From Isoetes taiwanensis (lineage: Eukaryota > Streptophyta > Lycopodiopsida > Isoetales > Isoetaceae), in contig JAJEKV010000036.1 in NCBI GenBank assembly GCA_021234155.1, positions 9,623,426-9,687,425 of the forward strand: a stretch of 64,000 bases of DNA, in the 5' to 3' direction. Made by a program: the position numbers and the translations under genes. Below, in pieces: positions 11,500 through 22,513 of the stretch. The notes under the pieces are model-generated. The model did not search any database. It had not been told where the DNA came from and saw nothing but the letters and a program-made list of their open reading frames with translations. How positions within the stretch are numbered: the first letter of the stretch is position 1; every line of letters begins with the position of its first letter.

Positions 11500-12720
11500 A
11501 GGTGAGTAGCAAGGTTTCTAAGATTTGGGGTTACGCATCAATCCTACGGATTCTAATATTTGGAGTGAGCTTACAAAGCTCCAAAACGTTCTATTTTTAG
11601 ACTGGGGTGCCTACCACTAAGCATCTAGAACATCTCAAAACATTCTATTTTGATTGGTTCTAAAATTTCAAAGACTTTCTATTTTTGGACTGAGCTATTT
11701 GCTCGTGAGCATCTGAGTATGTAGAACATTCTACTTTGCCTTTTTGTATTCTTTCAAAAAAACTTTCTATTTTGTTACTGTGGTGCTTATCCACGAGCAC
11801 CTAGAACATTCTAGAACTATCTAGAATATCCTATTTTGAGTTCTTGCAATTTTTCAGAAACTTTAAACTGGAATGCTTATCCATGAGTATCTAGAACGTT
11901 CGAAAACTATATAGAACATTCTATTTTGAGCTTTTGCAAGTTCAATAAAACTTTCTATCTTTAGACTAATTTACTATTCTTCGCAACAAACTGAGGTGCC
12001 TACCCATGAGCATCTAGAACATTCTATTTTGGTTGTTTGTAAAATTTTAAAACTTTCTATTTTTGGACTGACTTCCTTGCTCGTGAGCATCTAGAACATT
12101 CTACTTTGCCTTTTTGCATTCTTTCAAAAAAACTTTCTATGTTTTGACTGAGGCGCTTATCTATGAGCATCTAGAACATTCTAGAATTATCTACAATATT
12201 CTAATTTGAGTTCTTGCAATTTTTCAGAAAAACTTTCTATTTTTAAACTGGTGTACTTATCATCTAGAACATTCTAGAACTATTTAGAACATCCTATTTT
12301 GAATTTTTGCAAGTTTCAATAAAACTTTCTGTTTTTAAAATAATTTACTATCCTTGGCAACTTTTATTTTAGAATGGGGTACTTATCCATGCTTGTTGAC
12401 TGGTCAAAGCTCATTCTAGAACTTTCTAGAAATTCTCTAGAAGTATCTAAAACATTCTGGGAATTTATAGTATTCTGGAAGGTTCTAAACTATTCTAAAA
12501 TGTTCTAGAACCATCTAAAAGGTTCTCAAACATTCTACAATGTTCTAGAACACCCCTGAACTTTTTAAAATATTTCACCATATTTCGGAACATCCTAGAA
12601 CGATAGCCTCCTTATGTACTGGTACATCTATGCAGGGGTGTTTGTGCATGCCCTAGATTCTAGAACGATCTTGAATACTCTAGAAACATTAGGGTTTTGA
12701 AATACCCTTAAGTATATGTG
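11500..12720. repeat. TTCTAGAA-rich degenerate tandem array, block 3
   Basis: Same construction as block 2, but the long-period part (about 400 bp, 'TTTCTATTTTTGGACTGA', 'GAGCATCTAGAACATTC') is present twice. It ends at 12705 with 'ACCCTTAAGTATATG'. Confidence 0.85.
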
Positions 12721-12739
12721 AAATATTTTTTTTTAATAA

Positions 12740-12850
12740 GATAATGCCTGGTTTAGTGGTTAGAATGGGGGGGCATGGGGGTAATGACCAGGGTTCCAAT
12801 CCCTCCAATAATATAAAAATTTTTAAAAACCTCTCCTTAAGGTCCGAGCA
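12740..12850 (+). mobile_element. tRNA-like Pol III head, copy 3
   Basis: The A-box-like 'TGGTTTAGTGGTTAGA' (about 12749-12764) and a B-box-like motif (12792-12803) with one change from the other copies are followed by the shared 'CTCTCCTTAAGGTCCGAGCA'. Confidence 0.68.
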
Positions 12851-13140
12851 TGTAGTGTAGACTGTAGGATCTTGATGCCAATCAATGGGCCACATGGCAA
12901 ATCTACCAGATTGACCTTCAAGATCGAAATCAATGTGGACCATAGGATCATCCACCTCAGCTTAACTGACGGTTTAGATGCAACCAAATATGTCAATCTC
13001 CACCAGCTAATCTGGATCGTCCACCCCATCTCAACCGACGGTCTAGATCGCCCCAAATATATCAATCTCCACCAGGCAATCTGGGCCACCCATCTGGGCC
13101 TTCGATGGCGAGGATCGCGAAGCCTGATGTAAATATATAT
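12851..13140. repeat. 'GGACCGTAGGATC' block, copy 3
   Basis: It matches copies 1 and 2 in order, ending at the same 'GGGCCTTCGATGGC' phrase. Confidence 0.8.
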
Positions 13141-13214
13141 ACATATACAAGAAATTTAATGCGTCCTACGGTGCATGCTCGAGTTTTAGCATGTTCCTAT
13201 GCTGCAAGTTCTTG

Positions 13215-13420
13215 TCGTGCCCTACATTCTAAAAGCATCTCTTGAGAATACTCTTAGATTCTGGAAGAATTTTCTTAGATCCCCCCCAGATTCTCTTAAG
13301 TTCTAGAATTTTCTAGAATTTTGGAACTTTCTAGAAGATTCTAGAACTTTCTAGAGCCTTCCAGAACATTCTAGAACTCTTTTGAACTAGCTAGAATGTT
13401 ATACTTTATTTTATCTTAAT
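13215..13420. repeat. TTCTAGAA-rich array, block 4 (short)
   Basis: About 200 bp of the same alternating TTC/GAA text, again just upstream of 'ACCCTTAAGTATAT' and a tRNA-like head. Confidence 0.8.
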
Positions 13421-13464
13421 TAAAATATTACCCTTAAGTATATTTGAAACAAAATAATTCATGG

Positions 13465-13930
13465 AATTAATGCTTGGTCTAGTGGTTAGATTGGGGGGTT
13501 GGGAGGTCAATGATTAGGGTTCAAATCCCCCACACAACATAAAAATTTTAAAAGCCTTTTCTTAAGGGATGAGCATTCAACTTGGGCCGTAGGATCTTGG
13601 ACCCGAGGATCGAGATCTCATTACGTTACAATAATTAAAGCAACATAAGCCATAGGATCTATTACATATAATTCCAAAAGTCATGTGCACCGTAGGATAT
13701 GTGCTAAGCCACGTGAGCCGTAAGATCCTGGATCGACGATCATGATCAAGAACAATCTGGACCGCAGGATCTATTACATATAATTCCCAAAGCCATGTGC
13801 ACGCTTACATGTAATCTATATACAAATTCCCAAGCCATCTGGGCCGTACGATACGTCTCAAAGTCACGTGAGCCGTAGGATCTCGGATCAACGGTCGGAT
13901 TGAGTGGAACAAACATAAGAACATATATAT
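13465..13930 (+). mobile_element. tRNA-like Pol III head, copy 4, with divergent GGACCGT-type body
   Basis: This is the cleanest head: 'TGGTCTAGTGGTTAGA' (about 13475-13490) and 'GGTTCAAATCCCC' (13518-13530), 44 bp apart. The body (13570-13930) uses related 'GAGCCGTAGGATC' phrases in a different order from the other blocks. Confidence 0.7.
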
Positions 13931-14114
13931 GTTAGATTAGATAGATAGTGATATGTTAATGGGGGAAAAATTACATGTCTGGTGAGCCCTATCAAAACAG
14001 CTCATAGAGCTTCAAGACCAAGGATTAAAACTTTAAAGAAATACTGCCCGGAGTGTCAGCATCCAAGTGCTAAAAGGAGGGCTTCAATCCTCCTTTTGAG
14101 GAGGACAGAGCCAT

Positions 14115-14624
14115 TGCCATCGATCCACACATGGCAGCGGACCTGCTGGCCGCTCCAGACATGATGGATGGAATCCGCGACCTTGATGGAGCAGGTGCAG
14201 GGAATTGTGGACAAGATTGTCTCTTCCGCCTCCTACTGTGTAACCAATACGTTCTTGGAGGTGATGCTCATTGCAAGGATTGGCACTGTGTCGCTTGTAT
14301 CAGAAGAAGAACTTGCAGTCCGAGCTCGCTTCACATGGGACCCCAGGGGGAGGGGAATCACCCTTGCAGACTCAGTCGGACACGACCACGGGAAGTTTAA
14401 TCCATCTTCATCTTGCTGCAAGCAGGATCAATATTAAGATTAGAAACATTCTAAGATGAATCCAAAATATGTTGTGATCCAGAAGAACAATTGTGAGGTG
14501 CATGTTACCTGAAGCAATTTCCAATGGCGCTAGCTTGATTGCAGACCGAAATATGCATTGCAATGGATCAATTGCCTCCATTTTATAAAGGAGAAGATTG
14601 GGCGTGAAATGATTGCCCAATCTT

Positions 14625-14652
<28 letters not shown>
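14115..14652 (+). pseudogene. Possible retro-inserted coding fragment with poly(A) tail
   Basis: A frame from 14168 reads 'MEQVQGIVDKIVSSASYCV' and 'TVSLVSEEELAVRARFTWD' before stopping at 14437. An upstream piece in another frame ('MAADLLAAPDMMDGI', 14131) looks like its N-terminal continuation, which implies a frameshift. About 190 bp of non-coding sequence follows, with a 10-bp-arm hairpin ('AAGATTGGGC' / 'GCCCAATCTT', 14593-14624), then a poly(A) run of about 25 (14627-14652). Coding piece, 3' tail and poly(A) suggest a retroposed copy. I do not recognise the protein family. Confidence 0.4.
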
Positions 14653-14656
<4 letters not shown>

Positions 14657-14869
14657 ATTGGCCATTAATTAGCAAACACCTCAATTCCTAGCTTCACAGC
14701 GTACCTCAATTTGCAAGCACCCCCAACATACGCTAATTCGAGCCCTAATCACCCTATTTTCGAACTCTACTTGGTCGATTAAAGACAATCAAGTAATTAT
14801 TAGGGGATTAGCACTAAGCTAACCCCCTAATAACGCGACTACCGAATGCGGGAAGGTCAGGACAAACCC

Positions 14870-14931
14870 GTGTTGAAAGTCGGCCATAGTGATCCGGGAG
14901 TCCCGCGTGGAAGGGCTCTCGCTCAACGGAG
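14870..14931 (+). pseudogene. Fragment of mitochondrial 26S (LSU) rRNA
   Basis: About 60 bases match what I know of the plant mitochondrial large-subunit rRNA near the peptidyl-transferase region: 'GAAAGTCGGCCATAGTGATC', then 'GGAAGGGCTCTCGCTCAACG'. The bases on either side do not continue the rRNA, so this is a short nuclear insertion of mitochondrial DNA, probably rearranged with other pieces (14.82-15.12 kb). It is not a functional rRNA gene. Confidence 0.65.
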
Positions 14932-15660
14932 CGAAACAAGAATCCAATCCGTGCGAGGCCCTGCGCGATTGCAGGGTCTACTTTCCCTTGCTATACCCTC
15001 ACAACAGTCTAAACCTGTCACAGTATGTGGCAATTATTGCCATGTAAGCAAGGAGGTGGCGCACTCGCAGAGCGCAGCTTCTTGACCCCACTTTGTTTGA
15101 GGCTTACGCTAATGACCTAGGTGAGCTCCAATTGCTCAAAAAAGGCCTACATGAAAGATTATCTCGCAAGTAATCAAGGAAAACTCGAGTTAAACAAATT
15201 CCTTTACAAATTTGTAGGTAGATTGGCGACCATACCCTAGATACCCTAGATAACCTCCTGCAGCGCTCCTTCTAGCTCACAAGTCCCTTCAGGAAAAGAG
15301 TAATCTACCCGCACAGAAACACATTGCACAGTGCAATTTTTGTGCTTTTATTGGCAAGTTCTTTCACTCAAACTTCAGGATAATGCAAAAAACGCCAGTT
15401 TGCATTCAAAATAAGGTCTCCTAAATGGCATCTTCAACACCTTAGCTTACAGAATGTCGACTTAAAGAATCTAACACCATATTCATGAAAGTTACACCAA
15501 CATATACAGTAGTGCAGGATATTATTGAGGGAGATTTTGCAGGACCCCATCAACAGGACAGATAAAGAGGAACATAGAATCAACACAAACAATGAAACAA
15601 GAAATTCCCATTTAGAGAGAAAGAATCGTAAGAATTAAACAATACCTTCCTGTTCCGTCT
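14932..15660. other. No gene seen; downstream flank of the Agenet gene
   Basis: The first 200 bases may also be organellar in origin, given their GC-rich text and position next to the rRNA fragment. The remainder probably holds the 3' UTR of the minus-strand Agenet gene. No clear poly(A) signal was settled on. Confidence 0.4.
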
Positions 15661-18600
15661 CTATCTTCCAATTTTTCTGTTAGTTGCTTGAAGTTTTGCA
15701 AATTCTCTAAACAGAAGAGGTATTCCTGATGCATGAGTCGTCGTCTCCGTGACCTTCAAACTCTCTGTTGGTACCTGCTCTGGATTCTGAGCGACCTTTT
15801 CATCTACTGTACTTTTACCAGTGCTTTTTGTTAGTGTCTCTTTCTGTTTTGCTGCATCCTTAAAGGACGTGCGTTTGCTACCTAAAGGTATGATGCTCCG
15901 ATGGCCTTTCCGAGAAACAAGTATTTTTTTGTACTGTTTCCTGAGCTTCAGAAACTTTTGATGCGACCGCTGTTTTTCTAAAACATCAACAATTGATTTT
16001 CTCTTTGTGGACTTTGGGATTCCAAATTTTATCCCTTCCCTTACCAAGAGTCCATCCCTGTTTGGTTGCTTGCTATCTTCAATAGAAATCACCTCACTTA
16101 ATTGCCGGGTTTTAAAAGCCACCGGGGACTTGGCATCTAGATGTATTGTAGTTTTGTCTATAGCTTGAATACTAGTATTATTGTCCTGCCAAATATCATG
16201 CTGTTTAGATAGAGAAGGAACCACCTCCACACATGTTTGACATAAATATACCTGCTGAAAGGCATACTTTATCGTGCTCCAGGGAAACCATTTGCCATTT
16301 CTCCAGCACAGAGATGGCCTGAGGTTATGTGATTTTACAAGAGCAGTGTCGCCTTCACCTGCATTGCAACAAAACGTAGTTACAATTAGCAGATAATTCT
16401 CTCATATAAAAAATTGACGCAGAGAACAGGCTATTGGTCAGCTTCTAAGAAACTGGTTATTAAATCCAAGTTAAAACTCCATCTGAGTGCTCCCTAATAG
16501 GTAGAGACAAATTATCAGCCAATGACAATTTGAATGCCCCCTATATAGAATGCCCCATAAATAATAAAAACATTTAACATCCTATTTAGGTAATTTAGAT
16601 GAGAGTTATTGTTGCCCAGTATTTACTTTGCATAGTAGTACTGTCTGTCAGAGTCTCATCCCTTTACCAGTCAAGTAGATCTTTGACATTCTCATATGGT
16701 ATCAGGGCTAGATAGGAGTCACAAAATAGTGTTTTGCATCTGTAACACAAATGGCATTAAGGGCAGCAGTTCGTCGAACATGGGCTGCAGCATCTAGTTT
16801 GCAACCTAAAGAGAAGCCTGTAGTGTCCTAAACAGGCACCCAGACGCATGCACCAACCTAAAGAGAGATCTAAAATCATCAGGGGCAGATCTAATCTGCA
16901 ATAAAATGTCAGATTTGCATCATCATTTGTTCATAACTTGAAATTTATGAAAGAAGCTCATAAAAGGGAAAAAGAAATGGAATATGATAGAGCTTTGGAC
17001 AAAATTGACTCCTTTGGGGGTCTTTGTAATTTCTTTGGCCTCATTTTTCAGAAACAAGAAGGAATACTCAATTGTAATCTGTTGGGACCTGACCAAGGTC
17101 CTTGGCTAATCAGTTACAGATCCCAACAAACCTTTGTATTGCTTTACCTGTCTTGCAGCTCAGTCAATAGGCAGCGTGAACAAGGCTCAGGCAGGATGTT
17201 AATGCTGAAGCACAATTGAATAGATACCAGATTGTTGATTATTTGGTATCCTAGAAGATGTATATCATCAGGGCAAAAGCTGCGAAGATGGTGCTGAATA
17301 AAGAGGACGTGTAGCAACATCACTCGCTCAAACCCATTTTCTGGACTATGGATGAGAAACAACCAACGGCAGCAAGAAGCTTTTGCTATTATGCTTCTTG
17401 ACACCATGAAAGCAGTGCAGGAGTTGATTGGCTGGAAGTCTATGGCCGAAACGAGATAGATGAATTTCCCATTGACAATCACATCTAAACACAGCATCTA
17501 TATTATCTTTTTTTATATTTTCTAGTCTATACTTCATCATACCTTGATGTCGGTGAATAGGAAATATCCTCTTGTGATAAAGAGGTAATTTTGATATTGG
17601 CTACACTATGTATGCCAGACTTATGTATGTCATGATATAAATGAATACAACCCATTGCCTTTACTTCCAAAAAAAAAAATAGTATATTTATAAAAGGGGC
17701 TTTCCAGCAAAGAAACGATGCTCTCCACAAGTTTGAAGTGGTAGATTTTAACAACATACTGAAATTGGAGTATTGGAAACACCAAGATGGTCGTTTCTGA
17801 CTCAGCAAAAGCATACACGGAAAATATGTAATGCAACCAGGCACTTCATAAACCTGGGGTCCAATATTTGCTTGATTCTCAGGAAGAGGCCTGTGATGCA
17901 ACTCTCTACTTGCATTGCTTGGTACCCTCATTTATCTTCTCTCATATCCTTTCTCGAAAGTGGACATCACTCATTGAAAGCAGTTAAGCAGTGCCTTGGG
18001 CAATTTAGAAGGAACTCAAAGGAAAAGAGTTTCTATTCAAAAGGTCAGGATTTGTCTCTCAAGTTGTTTATTGATATAGACATGCTAAATTTGATCTCAA
18101 GCCATGTCAGCCCCCAAGTACCATCAAAGCCGAGTTCAAAGCCCTTCACAGTGGTACGCAAAAGAAGTTGTGGCCAATCCACCTATTTGAAAATTACACA
18201 CAACTTCATGAGCCGGATTTGATTCAAGTGCAATCCAACTTGCCTTGATGCCCAGGTCCCACTGTTCTTCAGGAGCAAATAGACCTAAGGCAAATCGGGG
18301 CAGATTTCATCTGGCTACCAACAAGTTTCTAGTCAGCAGAAGCTGCGCTAGATGAAACAGACATTGTGATCAAATCACCACAGCTGAAGGGAGAGAAAAG
18401 ATGACTTATACTTTAGCTTCATGGTTCTTGAAGTGTATTATACATGTAAACTGCTACATCAAATGTTTGATAACTATCCTGCACAAAGTTACCCATTTTC
18501 AACGAATTGTAATTTTAGTGCTCAAAATAAGGGCATTCAATGTCCCATTTAGGTAGATGTTCCAGCCCTTCTTTTATGTGTTTTCATTATTGTTGCTATA

Positions 18601-21360
18601 TTTTCCAGTATTACTGTGTTGCATTCTGGGGGTACCTACCAAGTTAAGATATATGTACAGGTTTAATAACATTAAGATTTGAAAGTGTTAATTACCTGGA
18701 AAGAAAACCGTAACTCTGTTGTCATCATATGCATCAGTAGATTTAATGACGCCTTCCCACCATCTGATGAATAAGTAGAACAAAAAAGTTTATGTTGATG
18801 AAAATTACTGATTTACTTTACACACAATATGCACTACAAGTTCATCTTATCAATTATTCCAATTTGTTTGCATTACTGAACTGGAATTAAGGTATCAGAG
18901 CAAAGCTCCTGGCACAGCCCAGAGTCAATGCCTGTCAATATACCACCTTTTTAGCAACTCAGCAGCATTATTCTCGCAGTCACTTTACCTGGAGCAAAAT
19001 GCATCTCCCATTTTACAAACTCGTTCTTCCTGATTTAGATATATCTTTAAAGGGTATGCTTTCAAAATTTTGCTTTCTTTTAGACCAGCTTAAGCTAAAG
19101 ACATACATGCTAGAGGTTTATGCCAGACTACATGGGCAGCAAGCACTCTGTTCAGCACATGCTAGATTTTTCTCTCTGCCATTTCATGTAAAAAGTGCAG
19201 AAGTCAAAGAATCAAATAGTACAATTCATTGAAAGGCTACATAGCTTAACAAGTACTAATATAGCTCTTGTCCGTAGGTTTGAAATAATGATGCGCGGTT
19301 AGATTTTTGAAATCTATAGACATTGCGTACCCGTCCCGGATCCAAGCATCAACGTGATCACCAACAACCCAAGTATGTTTTGCCAACGTAATCCTCCTTT
19401 TGGCCTTTGGCAGATGGTCTGTCATAGATGGACGAATTTTTGGACGTTCCGTACCACTAGTTTGGATGGGTATCCATTCTTCAAGGCATACATTATCTGC
19501 CAGAATTTCGGTCAAAGAGTCATATTTCGAGCCACATAACGCTTCAAATTGTAAGTGGTAGGCAAAATAGAAATTTTACGCTAAATTGAATCTTGCGACC
19601 TTCATCAAGAAGCTCATCATAAAGGACCAGAGCTTCTCCATTCTTCATTTCAAGAATCTTGGCAGAAAACCAAGCACCTCGCAAGCCCTCTTCATTGCCA
19701 ATGACCTACACAGGATTATTGTTTCCAATAACAACATGATATGAGAGACCTGCAAGCACCAGCAGATTTAACCTAGCTATTGAGATATAAACTTTATTAG
19801 TACTTTCACAATGGCGAGAAGGGAACTAAAAGATCTGTAACCTAAAGTAGAAATCTATCTAACAACATATGGAAACCACTGAAACAAGTGCAGGAAGTAT
19901 TGCCACTCTCTGATTGATCCAATTTCTTATATTTCGATGGACTTAGGGAAAATGCATCATAACTCCCCTTATTATGTTTAATTTTACATTAATATAACAG
20001 TTTAAGAAAATCAATTTAACAGTTTAACTCGTAATACCTTTCAACTAGTCCCTCGACCCCCTAGGACAGAGATTTGTAGAAAAACTGATATGCTCTTTCA
20101 TCGGCTAGTTTTTGTTTTGCAGCCCCCCTCTAACGTGGCATGCATCTTTGATTTTCAGATTGTATGGTCTGGATTTGTGCCACGATGGGGGCTGTAAAAC
20201 GAAACTGTCCCCTTTTATCATGGGAATAATAATTTTTTTTTTTTTAAAAAGCAAAAAGTCTTCTTTCGCCAAACATAAAAACATATTAAGAAGGCATTGC
20301 ATCCCAAACCAAGGAAAAAACACACACCTCAACTGTCATTCCCACGGCAAAGTTGTTCTCAATGCTTGGTTCATTTTCAATAACATTGATGTTCTCACCA
20401 GAAGAAATGGGCGCTGTCCTAGATCTTCTCTTTTTCAAATGTTTCTCCGCTTTTTGGCCTGGCATGCTTTTATCTTTTAATCTGGCATCAACATTGACTG
20501 GTTCTTCCAATATGCCATTTAAAATTTGCTGAGCAGTCATCAAACTGTCTGCAGAAGGGAATTGCTGTGTTCCAAAACTGGCCATAAGAGATTCAGATTC
20601 ATTTGCAGGCTTCCCTGCTATGCAACTCTCAGCGAGTGAAGCTGCTTTAGCAGACAGTTCTAGAGCCTTGGTAAGTCCCTCTGTGATTTCAGTATTTTTT
20701 GCATAACATGAAGCATCTGCGACTTTCCTCATTTGTGAAGAACTTGGATCGGATTGTATATTAGTCAGATACTGGCCTTGTTCAGCAATCTTTAGTGCAA
20801 TTTCATATGATAACTTTGCAGCAAGCCCTGCAGCTTTTGCAGCAGTGGCCGCTGCTGCAATGGCTATAGCAGAAGATGTAAATGCAGAATTCAAATCATC
20901 GCCCTTACTTATGTGCTCCCATACAGAGTGACAATGATCTCCAGCAGAGCAGGCATTCCTTTCAGAATTTTGCATGGACAATTTAGCCTCTAATAGCTCT
21001 TTTGTGATATGGTGAGAATCCACATGGTCCAAAGAACCATTTCTTTTTCGTTTTCTTGATTTTGCTTCGAGCAATTTTTGCCTTTTTGCCCTGGCATCTC
21101 TGCTGGTCAAAACTTCAGGCATATTAAAAGGCCCAACTGATGGCTCTTGCACTGAAGGAAATGATGGAGCTGTTGTTGCTTGCATTGATCCCGTTTGCTG
21201 AAAATGGAAATTATTTAATGACAAAGGAGACTGGATGCACTGCATAGCTTGTGGCCCAAAGCCCATGGCAGATACTAATTCCTGCATTTTTCCCATTATG
21301 CTATGTTCATCTATTCCAGGTTTATTTAATGGAGATCGTACTGCTGTAGGCCTCATCTCA
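15661..21360 (-). CDS. Tandem-Agenet (Tudor-like) domain protein, G2484-1-like, five coding exons
   Basis: Coding exons on the minus strand are 21356-20328 (exon begins at 21360), 19705-19600, 19541-19331, 18763-18696 and 16358-15661. All junctions are GT-AG, they keep one frame, and together they give 703 codons plus stop. Residues 1-340 are low-complexity: a basic stretch 'RKRKRNG' and an Ala-rich helical segment ('IAIAAAATAAKAAGLAAKLS'). Two Agenet domains follow, with 'GLRGAWFSAKILEMKNG', 'LEEWIPIQTSG' and 'PKIRPSM' in the first, and 'WVVGDHVDAWIRDG', 'WWEGVIKS' and 'NLRPSLCWRNGKW' in the second. The last exon is Lys-rich. Tandem Agenet domains are Tudor relatives that read chromatin marks; this plant family is little studied. 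Family members I know have a much longer N-terminal region, so either further 5' exons exist or this is a short paralogue. A possible 5' UTR exon ends with a good donor at about 21791. Introns are 60 bp to 2.3 kb. Confidence 0.88.
16365..18695. other. Large intron of the Agenet gene with possible retroelement debris
   Basis: A primer-binding-site-like 'TGGTATCAGGGC' lies near 16699, and a purine-rich 'GAAGGGAGAGAAAAGATG' near 18385-18402, as at the inner ends of LTRs. No convincing LTR pair and no gag or pol frame was found, so this is only suggestive. Confidence 0.35.
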
Positions 21361-21363
21361 CTA

Positions 21364-22240
21364 CCACGAGTAACAAAGATCAGAAATACACTGAAATGTA
21401 TAAAAAAACTTCTGTATGCCTGACTTTCCTTTCATGCTGGACAACCACTTTCCTGCACAAAGATCTAGCCAAGCCATAAAAATAAACAACTTTCCAAATG
21501 CTAGAAGTACAGAAATAAATGTAAATATCTAGTCCATTAAGAAACAGAAGATAAAGCTACAAGCATATATATGGATCTCTGTGGAGACAAAAAGGCTTGA
21601 TAATTAGACAGCCAGCCAAAAGAATAATTATGGAACTGAATGCAGCAACATTTTTGAACTTCAAAATTTTCTAAAAAAATCCTGCGAGATACATACAAAA
21701 CCTTACAAACACACTTTTTCTGGAATGATTACGCTTAAAAAGTTCAGCAGGCAAAAGACTGCGACAAAAAAGAAAAAATTTGAAACTTACCTCTGTAGCA
21801 TAATTGGACGCTGAGTTACTACAACAAAAACGGGCAGCCCAAAGAGAAACCAATGAGTCTGGTCTGGAGGTGGGCTGGAGAATTACAAAAAAACTGCACC
21901 CAAGAAATCCGTCGGGATATGGACAAATCAAACGGCGCAGTTGGGTCCGAGGCGATGAGCAACCACCGTAACAAACGGCAAGGAATTAGGGGTAGAAACA
22001 GTCTAATATCCAGTATAAGCTGTCAGAGGCAACTTCATCGGGATCCTTGTCCGGATCCGAGGGCATCACAGTCACACATTTGTGCTAGTACTTGTTTTCT
22101 AAGCTAAAGTCCGTGATAGCATGTGGTGTCTACGTGGGATCCAACTGTAACCTGAATATTGAGTAATTAGCCTTTAATTTACAGGGTCAACCCTTGGATT
22201 AGTTGGTTCGATTAAGAACATGTTGGTGGATATTACGATA
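21364..22240. other. Upstream region of the Agenet gene
   Basis: It holds the probable 5' UTR exon (ending about 21791 on the minus strand) and, presumably, the promoter. Short open frames here have no support. Confidence 0.4.
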
Positions 22241-22242
22241 TA

Positions 22243-22348
22243 GGTAATGTGCCAGGGCAGGCATTTCGGCTTGTAAGGGCCTGGCGAGCCCGTTAGGGCG
22301 AGCCAAGGTCCGAGCCAGACGAAATTGCCTGCCCTGGCTGGCACATTC
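22243..22348. mobile_element. MITE-like foldback 1
   Basis: The arms 22244-22268 and 22320-22347 pair: 'AATGTGCCAGGGCAGGCA' on one side, 'TGCCTGCCCTGGCTGGCACA' on the other. The loop is about 50 bp and GC-rich. It is non-coding. Confidence 0.75.
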
Positions 22349-22353
22349 TCTAA

Positions 22354-22513
22354 TGTAATGCTTCGGGGCAGAGGCTATTTAGCTTATTGAAGCGGAAGCA
22401 AGCAACGATTTCTTCAGAATCATTGCAATTTTATAGAGGCCAAGAGAGGAGGCCATTATCAGAGATAATCTGGGTCTGTAATTAGGCGAAATAGCCTCTG
22501 CCCGCACATTACG
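22354..22513. mobile_element. MITE-like foldback 2, related to foldback 1
   Basis: The arms at about 22354-22383 and 22485-22512 pair through 'GGGCAGAGGCTATTT' / 'AAATAGCCTCTGCCC'. Outer ends share 'GTAATG' and 'CATTAC'. The terminal text resembles that of foldback 1, which suggests one family inserted side by side or nested. Confidence 0.72.

Noticed and set aside
14846-15085. Open frame across the rRNA fragment
   Set aside because: It translates rRNA-derived DNA and has no protein support.
16699-18402. Complete LTR retrotransposon in the Agenet intron
   Set aside because: A primer-binding-like and a polypurine-like sequence are seen, but no matching LTR pair and no gag or pol motifs.
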